Positions 43,604 to 51,135 of a stretch of 64,000 nt of DNA are shown one piece after another (within the stretch, counting starts at the first letter, position 1; the number at the start of each line of letters is the position of its first letter). A model generated the notes under the pieces. The model made no database searches. It worked only from the letters and a program-made list of their open reading frames with translations, and was not told where the DNA came from. Made by a program: the position numbers and the translations under genes. The DNA is from Fidelibacterota bacterium UBA6531. Its GTDB lineage: Bacteria; Fidelibacterota; Marinisomatia; Marinisomatales; TCS55. The DNA lies in assembly GCA_002436185.1 (NCBI GenBank), contig DJKX01000032.1, forward strand, positions 90,335 to 154,334, in the 5' to 3' direction.

Positions 43604-44566
43604 TTATTCTGCGCTTAATAAATGTTCTTTCATAAACCCTTTAGCAAACTCAAATGATGCTTTCCTTGCTTTCGGGTTTCCGCCGATGGTTGGCCCGCGT
43701 CCGGCACAAAACGCCAGGGCGATTTTTTGCCAAAAAGGCGTAATCATAGGAATATTCAGGAAATTCATCAGCAATGCCCCGTCCTCCCGCATCCGAAAAT
43801 GACATCCGGAGGCCGTATAGCCCTTTTCCTCAACGGATAAGGGGCCTTCCCGGTCAAACCCATGATGGGCATTTGGATAGACCGTAATGCCGATGTTTAC
43901 ACCCTCCGCCATCAAATCCGCGGCCAGGTCTTCACAGGCGTCGGCCGGGACCCAATCATCCAGTTCCCCTGTCAGAATATGGATAGGAGCTTCGGAAAAT
44001 TTGATCAATTCCATGTCGAACATGCAGGGCGGATAAAAGGACAGATGAGCGCTAAAGAGATGATCAGGTTTAATAGCATCGATAAGCGGCTGCCAGGCAC
44101 TGAACAAGGTCACTCCGCCACCTAGACTCCAGCCGGTAATAGCTGCACGTTTTACATCGATCCGAGGGTCCTGCGCAAGCACATCCAGGGCCCGGTAGGC
44201 ATCCAAGATCATCATGGCCGTGGTCACCGAAACCTGTTCCCCCACGGTGGAGTTCACGTTCCGGCTGTTAAAACTGTATTGCTCAAAAGTGGCAAAGCCC
44301 ATCTCCCGGTACATATCCATGTATTTGTAATGATGGTCTGCCCAGTTCTTACTGCCGTTGATCCCAACGATCAGGGGAAGGTTCTTTGGGTCGCTTCCCT
44401 CAGGGAAACGCAAAATGCCGTAGACCTGCTGCGGTTCCTGGTTTTCAAGGTCGGTAATCACATGATAGTATGAAAAAGGATTAGCACTGGTGAATGTTAT
44501 CCGTTCGCCATCTGCGGCTAAACAGAGTTGAAATAAAAAATATATCGTAAATGTTTTTTTGATCAT
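43604..44566 (-). CDS. Secreted dienelactone-hydrolase-like alpha/beta hydrolase
   Basis: A 320-residue protein with a likely N-terminal signal peptide (MIKKTFTIYFLFQLCLA). The nucleophile elbow is GWSLGGG, the acid lies in TGELDDWVP and the histidine in NAHHGFD, so the triad is complete. The oxyanion side starts LIVGINGSKNWADHH. It probably hydrolyses an ester or lactone outside the cytoplasm; the substrate is unknown. Base composition is richer than its neighbours (31 of 60 G+C in 44101-44160), which could mean transfer. It follows the tandem terminator at 44655 on the same strand and precedes the RetSat-like gene by 24 bases. Confidence 0.82.
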   Translation of the reverse strand: MIKKTFTIYFLFQLCLAADGERITFTSANPFSYYHVITDLENQEPQQVYGILRFPEGSDPKNLPLIVGINGSKNWADHHYKYMDMYREMGFATFEQYSFNSRNVNSTVGEQVSVTTAMMILDAYRALDVLAQDPRIDVKRAAITGWSLGGGVTLFSAWQPLIDAIKPDHLFSAHLSFYPPCMFDMELIKFSEAPIHILTGELDDWVPADACEDLAADLMAEGVNIGITVYPNAHHGFDREGPLSVEEKGYTASGCHFRMREDGALLMNFLNIPMITPFWQKIALAFCAGRGPTIGGNPKARKASFEFAKGFMKEHLLSAE

Positions 44567-44654
44567 ATTATGTATTTGAATCTAGGTTTCCTATAAGATA
44601 TAATCAGTAAAAATAAATAGTATATATTTAATTGAAATTAAAATCTTATATATG

Positions 44655-44691
44655 AATCAAAAAACCCCGCACGCTGCGGGGTTTTTTGATT
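44655..44691. terminator. Strong bidirectional terminator
   Basis: A perfect 16-bp stem, AATCAAAAAACCCCGC (44655-44670) and its complement at 44676-44691, with loop ACGCT and T6 on both strands. It ends the transcript of the duplicated-domain gene (minus strand, stop at 44709) before the hydrolase gene. Confidence 0.93.
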
Positions 44692-44708
44692 GAGGTTATT
44701 TCATTATT

Positions 44709-45554
44709 TTATTTTCGTAAAGACACCCAATGGTTACGAATTTCCAGGTCTTTGTGGTAACCATTGCTCCAGTAAGCATTGAATTTCTTAAAGAATGCTT
44801 TACGTTCTTCTTCATCAGGCCATGCTTTTTCCACCAGTGCGCTATTATCTTGATCCATGGCATCTTCTATGGTTGCATATTCATTGACAACAATTACCGG
44901 CCATCCTTCTGGGCCGCCAGCAGAACCAGACCAATAATGTGTCAGTTCCATGTGGCTGAGTACTTTATCATCTTTTTTAACCACATTGTCAAAGAAATTT
45001 TGGAGAACTTCCTTCCTGTCTTCCGCTGATCCATCTTCAACTTTTGATAAGGGTGCTAGATTATATTGCACCATAGTAACAATTGTATTTTCCTTATACT
45101 TTCGGGTCGGGCGTTTCAAAACGTCCATATTCAGTTCCAAGACGCTGACGTCGGTATGTTTTCCAACCCAGTATTTATTGAATTTAGACATGAATTCTAC
45201 TCTATCTTCATCTTTTCGCCAGGCTTTTTTCCTAGTGTCTGCTGTGGTCCGCACACTGGCATCAGCATCGGTCATAGAGGCCCATTCATTTATTTCTAGC
45301 ACTTCATTGGATGTGCCCGTCCAAAAGTGTCCCAGGACCATCGTGCTGATCAATCTTTCCTGCAACGGATTCATTTTCTTGGCATTTTCTTCGAACACTT
45401 CCTTACGTTCTTCTGCTGAGCCATCCTCTACATCGCTCAAGGCTTTCAGGTAATATTTGGAAATGGTTACAACGTGATTATCAGGATTGTATTGAGCGTG
45501 AAGAATACCCAAAACGGATATACTTATACATAGAATCACTATTCGTTTTATCAT
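44709..45554 (-). CDS. Secreted protein with a tandem-duplicated domain, function unknown
   Basis: A 281-residue exported protein. ATG 45554 follows AAGGAGG and opens a clear signal peptide with cleavage after ILHA; 31 further in-frame residues upstream are not translated in this view. The mature part is two copies of a ~120-residue unit: first at about residues 28-145, second at about 155-275. Shared landmarks are VEDGSAEERKEV / VEDGSAEDRKEV, GHFWTGTSN / THYWSGSAGG, INEWASMTDAD / VNEYATIEDAM and FMSKFNKYWVGKH / FFKKFNAYWSNGY. Each unit looks like a dimeric alpha/beta-barrel fold, so the protein may be an internal pseudo-dimer. I do not recognise a named family. Confidence 0.8.
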   Translation of the reverse strand: MIKRIVILCISISVLGILHAQYNPDNHVVTISKYYLKALSDVEDGSAEERKEVFEENAKKMNPLQERLISTMVLGHFWTGTSNEVLEINEWASMTDADASVRTTADTRKKAWRKDEDRVEFMSKFNKYWVGKHTDVSVLELNMDVLKRPTRKYKENTIVTMVQYNLAPLSKVEDGSAEDRKEVLQNFFDNVVKKDDKVLSHMELTHYWSGSAGGPEGWPVIVVNEYATIEDAMDQDNSALVEKAWPDEEERKAFFKKFNAYWSNGYHKDLEIRNHWVSLRK

Positions 45555-45677
45555 GTTTCCTCCTTCATTAAGATCCTGCAGGACCTTGTTACTGTTATTT
45601 AGTTGACTAGATAAATTTAGTGAAGATAATTTGATAATTACCACCAAAAGAAATGAATAATAATTTTCTGATTTTTC

Positions 45678-45901
45678 TTATTTACTTTTCTTTTCTAATA
45701 CAACATCTACATCAGTCATATGCATATGAAGTTTCCAATGTTTGTTCCCTGCCCAAGAATGAGTAAATGTTCCGCTGGTATGATGGTTCAGGCTCTTCAG
45801 TTATGCTGTATTTCCTCCGATTATATGCCATGAGCTTTATGCTGAATATGAGCAGACAAAAAGCCTAAAAGAATGGTACCGATCATGATAAGTGTATTCA
45901 T
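45678..45901 (-). pseudogene. Possible decayed small exported-protein gene
   Basis: This 224-base stretch lies in a 517-base gap (45555-46071) otherwise without genes. On the minus strand ATG 45901 begins NTLIMIGTILLGFLSAHIQH, a signal-like peptide that meets TAA at 45821. A second frame continues from ATG 45831 with GGAGG behind it, and a third frame gives SGTFTHSWAGNKHWKLHMHM and TDVDVVLEKKSK to TAA at 45678. Joined, they read like one small secreted protein broken by two frame changes. Sequence error or independent tiny ORFs are alternatives. The rest of the gap (45902-46071) is AT-rich with nothing recognisable. Confidence 0.35.
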
Positions 45902-46071
45902 TGATAAGGATTTTCTTTAATATTAAATCTAATAATAAAAATAATTGGATAAATGTTTGAAAGCATGGATGATTTCATATTTTTCATTTAACACTTAAGG
46001 TGCATTATAGCATTCACCTTTTCGCTTTTAGATTCGAGATATTTACATACTTCAGCTGTCATCATTTCACG

Positions 46072-46965
46072 TTATTGAATTACACGTCTTAACGAACCTT
46101 TAACATCCAGCAGCATTTTATCAGATTCATCCAGTGTACATTTTTTAATAACCATCACCACCGCATTCTTCACAGATTTATTCGCTGATAAAAGTGCTTT
46201 TTGGGCATCATTATGATTCAAGCCGGTTAATTGACTGATGATGCGCGTTCCCCTATCCACAAGTTTTTCATTCACAGCCTTGAGATCAACCATGAGATTG
46301 CCATAGACTTTACCTAATCGTATCATAGTTGTGGTGGAAATCATATTCAAGACAAGTTTTGTGGCTGTTCCAGCCTTCATTCGAGTGGAACCAGTGATGA
46401 CCTCAGGCCCTGTTTCGACTCTAATGACTACATCCGCTTCCACTTCAAAATATGGTTTAGGTGTACATATAATATAGGCTGTACCGCAACCGAGTCCTTT
46501 ACCATAGTCTATAGCCCGCTGCACGTAAGCCGCCGCGCCGCTGGTGCTGATACCGATGACTACATCCCCTGCTTGTAATCCGAATTTATTTAAATCATTG
46601 ATGGCATTTTCCGGTTTATCCTCCGCACCCTCGATGGATCGGCGTAAGGCATCATCGCCCCCGGCGATAATGCCATTGAACCAATCTGGGGGCGCAGAAA
46701 ATGTCGGCGGCATTTCCGAAGCATCCAAAACGCCCAGTCGGCCAGAAGTTCCTGCTCCTATATAAATTATTCGATTACCTTTGAGTATTGCAGTAGTAGT
46801 TAATTCAACTATTTTAGTTATTTCGGGAATTGCTTTATAGACTTTTTCTGCGATGGTTTGGTCTTCCCTATTGATAATCTCCAGAATTTCAGGAATAGAT
46901 TTGGCATCTATGTTAATTGTAGCTGTGTTTTGCTGTTCAGTTAAAAGATCACCTCTTTTCATCAT
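46072..46965 (-). CDS. murQ: N-acetylmuramic acid 6-phosphate etherase
   Basis: A 297-residue SIS-fold lyase that cleaves the lactyl ether of MurNAc-6-phosphate to GlcNAc-6-phosphate and lactate, a step in peptidoglycan recycling. Signature stretches: IIYIGAGTSGRLGVLDASEM, PPTFSAPPDWFNGIIAGG, the active-site acid region EGAEDKPENAINDL, ISTSGAAAYVQRAI and TGSTRMKAGTATKLVLNM. It is translationally coupled to the AGCS symporter gene (ATGA overlap). No MurNAc phosphotransferase transporter or AnmK kinase is nearby. Confidence 0.94.
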   Translation of the reverse strand: MMKRGDLLTEQQNTATINIDAKSIPEILEIINREDQTIAEKVYKAIPEITKIVELTTTAILKGNRIIYIGAGTSGRLGVLDASEMPPTFSAPPDWFNGIIAGGDDALRRSIEGAEDKPENAINDLNKFGLQAGDVVIGISTSGAAAYVQRAIDYGKGLGCGTAYIICTPKPYFEVEADVVIRVETGPEVITGSTRMKAGTATKLVLNMISTTTMIRLGKVYGNLMVDLKAVNEKLVDRGTRIISQLTGLNHNDAQKALLSANKSVKNAVVMVIKKCTLDESDKMLLDVKGSLRRVIQ

Positions 46966-48350
46966 AATGTATCTTTTGAAAAATATCGCTGTGTTTCATC
47001 CATCACTTTTCTAGATAGGAGTAAAGTGGAAACCATTGTTGGGATTGCCATAAGTGCAAACATAGCGTCAATTATATTGATGGCTATATCAATTGATATG
47101 ATTGAAGCCAAAATTATACTTCCTACATAAAATCCATTATATACGGATTTCCATTTTGCTCCGAAAAGATAACTTGTACATTTCCGTCCATAATAAGAAT
47201 AACCAAACATTGTTGATAAACTAAAACTAATTGCCGCCACAACCAAAAGTAATTGCCCCATTATACCTAATTCATGTTCAAATGCCATAGCTGTGAGAGT
47301 TACTCCATTCACATCTGATGAATTCACTCCTGATAGTAAAATAACAAAACCTGTAATTGAACAAACAATAATCGTATCAATAAAAGGTCCTACCATTGCC
47401 ACCAAACCTTCTCTAACAGGTTCTTTCGTCTTTGCTGCACCATGAGCCATTGATTCAGTTCCGATTCCGGCTTCATTAGAAAATGCAGCTCGTTTAATTC
47501 CTATAATAATAATTGAACCGAGAGATCCTCCTAAAACAGCATCGCCGGTAAAAGCATCTTGAACAATAGTTATAAAGACAAAAGGGATTTCACTTAAATG
47601 TCTAAACAAGATAAGTATGGCAGCCAAAATATAAATAGCCACCATAAAGGGAACCATCCTAGAAGCAACAAGACCGATTCTGCGAATACCACCAAATATG
47701 ACCAAAGATACAATAATTGCAACAACAATGCCCGTTGTCAAATCCCCGACCATTTGATTCCCTACGAAATATTGATTGGGGCTATAAATGAGATCACGTA
47801 CAATTTGAGACAATTGGTTGGCTTGAAATAGTACTAAACAACCGACCAAACCGGCTACACTGAACAAAATAGCTAAGGGTCTGAATTTTGATCCCAATCC
47901 TTGTTCCACCACATACATTGGACCGCCTTGAATTTCACCTTGGTCATCTTTTCCTCTATACATAATGGACAACGTACACGTAAAATATTTTGTTGCCATA
48001 CCAACAATGGCACTGATCCACATCCAAAAGAGAGCACCGGGGCCACCAGTATGTATTGCTAAAGCAACACCACCGATATTTCCCATTCCGACTGTACTCG
48101 CCAATGCACTCGACAACGCTTGGAAATGAGATATTTGTCCGGGATCATTAATATCATCATATTTTCCTCGTAGAATCTGAAACGCATGTCCGAAATATCT
48201 AAAGGGAATAAATCGGCTGTATAGGGTGAAATATAAACCGCCGCCGACCAGCAAGACGACTAATGGAGTTCCCCACATTAAGCCAGAAAAGTTCGCAGTC
48301 CATTCCTCAATTACTTGCCAAATAGTCGAATCAAGATTCATTTGAAGCAA
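46962..48350 (-). CDS. AGCS-family sodium:alanine/glycine-type symporter
   Basis: A 462-residue inner-membrane transporter with about ten or eleven segments. The family mark is GMGNIGGVALAIHTGGPGALFWMW, shown in two pieces: STVGMGNIGGVALAIHTGG and PGALFWMWISAIVGMATK, plus FSNEAGIGTESMAHGAAKT and SFSLSTMFGYSYYGRKC. AGCS carriers import alanine, glycine or related small amino acids with sodium, fitting a marine setting. The overlap with murQ suggests that it may take up amino acids or peptidoglycan-derived compounds. Confidence 0.9.
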   Translation of the reverse strand: MLQMNLDSTIWQVIEEWTANFSGLMWGTPLVVLLVGGGLYFTLYSRFIPFRYFGHAFQILRGKYDDINDPGQISHFQALSSALASTVGMGNIGGVALAIHTGGPGALFWMWISAIVGMATKYFTCTLSIMYRGKDDQGEIQGGPMYVVEQGLGSKFRPLAILFSVAGLVGCLVLFQANQLSQIVRDLIYSPNQYFVGNQMVGDLTTGIVVAIIVSLVIFGGIRRIGLVASRMVPFMVAIYILAAILILFRHLSEIPFVFITIVQDAFTGDAVLGGSLGSIIIIGIKRAAFSNEAGIGTESMAHGAAKTKEPVREGLVAMVGPFIDTIIVCSITGFVILLSGVNSSDVNGVTLTAMAFEHELGIMGQLLLVVAAISFSLSTMFGYSYYGRKCTSYLFGAKWKSVYNGFYVGSIILASIISIDIAINIIDAMFALMAIPTMVSTLLLSRKVMDETQRYFSKDTL

Positions 48351-48510
48351 TCCTTCAATGTTATTTTATAATACATTATACAAAGAAGTTAGACGGGCTG
48401 GTCTGTTTTTGCAATGAACAGTTTTTCACATTACAGTAAAACGAATTTTCACTATTTTAAATTGTACAATAGGTTATTAAAAGGATTCTCATATTAAATT
48501 CTCTTAAACT

Positions 48511-49605
48511 ATGCTGAAAAAACTAGACATTTACCTCCTGCGGCAATTTACTTCAATACTAATCTTGTCATTGTTGGGATTCTTATGTGTATTTGTGATT
48601 GTGGATCTCATCGAAAATCTCGACCGTTATATCGATAATAAAATGCCTTGGGATATTGTACTTAAATATTACGGTTACAGTTTGCCATATTTTATCAATA
48701 TCGCTCTGCCCATGTCCATGATGATCGCATCTGTTTTTAGTATAGGATTGATGGCCAAACGCAATGAATGGACAGCTATGAAATCCGGAGGTATAAGTTT
48801 GTACCGGTTAACGGCACCTTTGCTCTTTTTTAGTATCGCAGTCAGTCTCGTATCATTTCAGTTCGATAATACATATGTCAGTTGGGGAATGTCTATGCGC
48901 GGGGAGATAGAAAAAGAATACATGAAGAAAAAGCCACGGAGGAGGAGTAAGAAAACGTTCAAAGATATTTTTATGCAGAAACAGGAACACCAGCATATTG
49001 CCATCACGAAATACCAGTCCAATAGCCATAAAGCGGAGGGGATAACAATGATCACGTTTGCTGACAGCCTTATTCAGCAACGAATGGATGCCAAGAAAAT
49101 GACATGGATTGATACACTTAAGTCTTGGGCAATATATGATTATTCACTACGTGATTTTGATCAAAATGGATCAGAAATAAACGTCATAATTTCTAAACGG
49201 GATACATTGTTGAATCTTGATTTTGAACCGGATGATATTACGAAAGGAAATAAGCATCCTGACGAATTGAACTTTGAAGAATTAAAAGCGAGAATAAAAT
49301 ATTTACAAAGTAACGGTGTGGATGCCACACGTTGGAAAGTTCAACGTCATTTTAAAGTGGCCTTTGCATTTACGAATCTGATCGTTGTTCTATTTGGTAT
49401 TCCACTCGTAGTAATGAAACCGAAAAGCGGATTAGCTTTTGGAGGTGGAGTCAGTTTTCTTGTAATCTTTTCCTATTATGCCTTTATAAAATTTGGGCAA
49501 TCCCTTGGAATAAACGGGGTGATGGATCCTATGCTGTCTGCATGGTTGGGTAATATTGTATTTATTTCAGGAGGGTTACTGCTTCTCTTCAGTGTCCGGA
49601 AGTGA
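48511..49605 (+). CDS. LptF/LptG-type lipopolysaccharide export permease
   Basis: A 364-residue permease of the YjgP/YjgQ family. Three hydrophobic segments precede a periplasmic domain (about residues 130-270) and three follow it. It starts LKKLDIYLLRQFTSILILSL and contains YSLPYFINIALPMSMMIAS, GLMAKRNEWTAMKSGGISLYRL and VLFGIPLVVMKPKSGLAFGG, all standard. LptF/G with LptB move lipopolysaccharide out of the inner membrane, so a diderm envelope is implied. Only one such gene is here. The last 30 bases overlap the opposite-strand barrel gene. Confidence 0.9.
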   Translation: MLKKLDIYLLRQFTSILILSLLGFLCVFVIVDLIENLDRYIDNKMPWDIVLKYYGYSLPYFINIALPMSMMIASVFSIGLMAKRNEWTAMKSGGISLYRLTAPLLFFSIAVSLVSFQFDNTYVSWGMSMRGEIEKEYMKKKPRRRSKKTFKDIFMQKQEHQHIAITKYQSNSHKAEGITMITFADSLIQQRMDAKKMTWIDTLKSWAIYDYSLRDFDQNGSEINVIISKRDTLLNLDFEPDDITKGNKHPDELNFEELKARIKYLQSNGVDATRWKVQRHFKVAFAFTNLIVVLFGIPLVVMKPKSGLAFGGGVSFLVIFSYYAFIKFGQSLGINGVMDPMLSAWLGNIVFISGGLLLLFSVRK

Positions 49606-51135
49606 TTCTTCCAGTGGTTCTTCAACGGGTGTTTCTTCCGCTTCAGTTTCAATTTCTTCAGCAGATGTTTCGATAGTTTGCTCCTCAACGGGTTCAGGTG
49701 TTGGACCGTTATCGGTAGCTATTGGTTGTGTCTTTCTGCTTTTTAAACTTGTTACGGTTAACTGTAAAGATAAATTGATTCCTTTCATGGAATGAATCCA
49801 TATACCATTTCTGAAGGCAAAACCGAAATCAAAAATAACCGGTCCTTTATGGAATCCAAATCCAAGGGCTAATTCCTGGAAATCACTTCCGCCCCAGGCA
49901 TAACCTATTCGTAAAGGAAATGACTCAAATTTTGTTGTTTCAATACCCATGGACCACCGCCAGCCTTTATTGGCAAACATTGTATTTGTAAAACCAGTCC
50001 ACATATCTGAACTAATCAAAATATCATCCATATTATAAGACATCCCTAGACGAAATATCGACGGATAATCCATTTTGAACTCTGGCAAATTGCCATCTTC
50101 ATCAAGAGCATAAACAATCTGTTCATCCGGATCATTATTGGTAAACAAATTTGAATTTGATAATGTAGTCGCATTTACAGAATCAATTGTATAAACATAG
50201 CGGACAGCCATACTATCGTTTAGTATCTGATCTCCCCATGTAAAATGAAAAAGATCATCGTCGTTTCCATAAATATTGTCAGTACCATCTAAAATATCTT
50301 TGGTCAAGTTTTCCTTATTCCAAGTAATGGATCCAAGAGCATTGATAATGGAAAACCCAAAACGCCAACCATTTATATCTTTGGATACTAATCCAATGTC
50401 TACTCCAATTCCTGACCCACCAATCCCCTGACGAAAATAATATACTCCCTGCCCATAAAGGGCATTATCCGTTGTGACTAAATTGGCTGAACTGGAGTCA
50501 GGATCAATACCAAAATAAAAAAGCCCCTGGAGGTATTTAAATGTGAACCCAATGGAAAGTTGTTCAAAAGGAATTGCAAAAGTAAAACCATATTCAGTCA
50601 CACCCATTACTTCGTAGTGCATAGTCATATCTATGTCCGGGTTATCTGCATTTCCATCCAGAATCAATTGCAATAAACCATAAGGAAAACGATAATTCTG
50701 TAAAATTAACGTATTTGTAGTGAGTGCCATATTTCCTGATGAAAAATTCATCACCGGCATGGGTAAATGGAGATCTTGAAAATAATTCATTCCACCCCCT
50801 TCTTCTAATTCTTGGAGCAGTGCTGTTTTATTATCATAGTTTGGATTGTCTGGTTTTTCTCCCTTTGAATATAATGTATCACCACTGATGGCATTCAAAT
50901 TTGAAAGAGAAAGCCAGTTTCCCACAATCCCAAAGTCCAGTCCAAATAGCTGCAGCATAAACGGTTTATCTTGTTGATAAGCAAGCATAGCTGGATTGTA
51001 ACCAACAGCAAAAATTCCATCAGCGATAGTTGAATATGCTCCGGCCATGGCTACGGAACGGGGATCCCGTTTAGACTGACTGAAAGCAAATCCCAACATA
51101 AGAAATATAATTATAATTATACGGCGGAAGATCAT
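49576..51135 (-). CDS. Outer-membrane beta-barrel protein, PorV/FadL-like (DUF5723-type)
   Basis: A 519-residue protein with signal peptide (IFRRIIIIIFLMLGFAFSQS). The start of the mature chain, DPRSVAMAGAYSTIADGIFA then VGYNPAMLAYQQ, is the typical PorV/UPF0164-like plug-and-barrel opening. Alternating beta strands fill the rest up to about residue 470, and the C-terminus is a long acidic linker (EEIETEAEETPVEEPLEES). The stop overlaps lptF/G by 30 bases on the other strand. It is coupled with the lipoprotein gene (four-base overlap), so the two may act together at the outer membrane. A link with type IX secretion is possible but not shown. Confidence 0.75.
   Translation of the reverse strand: MIFRRIIIIIFLMLGFAFSQSKRDPRSVAMAGAYSTIADGIFAVGYNPAMLAYQQDKPFMLQLFGLDFGIVGNWLSLSNLNAISGDTLYSKGEKPDNPNYDNKTALLQELEEGGGMNYFQDLHLPMPVMNFSSGNMALTTNTLILQNYRFPYGLLQLILDGNADNPDIDMTMHYEVMGVTEYGFTFAIPFEQLSIGFTFKYLQGLFYFGIDPDSSSANLVTTDNALYGQGVYYFRQGIGGSGIGVDIGLVSKDINGWRFGFSIINALGSITWNKENLTKDILDGTDNIYGNDDDLFHFTWGDQILNDSMAVRYVYTIDSVNATTLSNSNLFTNNDPDEQIVYALDEDGNLPEFKMDYPSIFRLGMSYNMDDILISSDMWTGFTNTMFANKGWRWSMGIETTKFESFPLRIGYAWGGSDFQELALGFGFHKGPVIFDFGFAFRNGIWIHSMKGINLSLQLTVTSLKSRKTQPIATDNGPTPEPVEEQTIETSAEEIETEAEETPVEEPLEESLPDTEEKQ

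Noticed and set aside
45555..45647. 31 extra N-terminal residues on the duplicated-domain protein
   Set aside because: They would precede the signal peptide and the AAGGAGG ribosome site.
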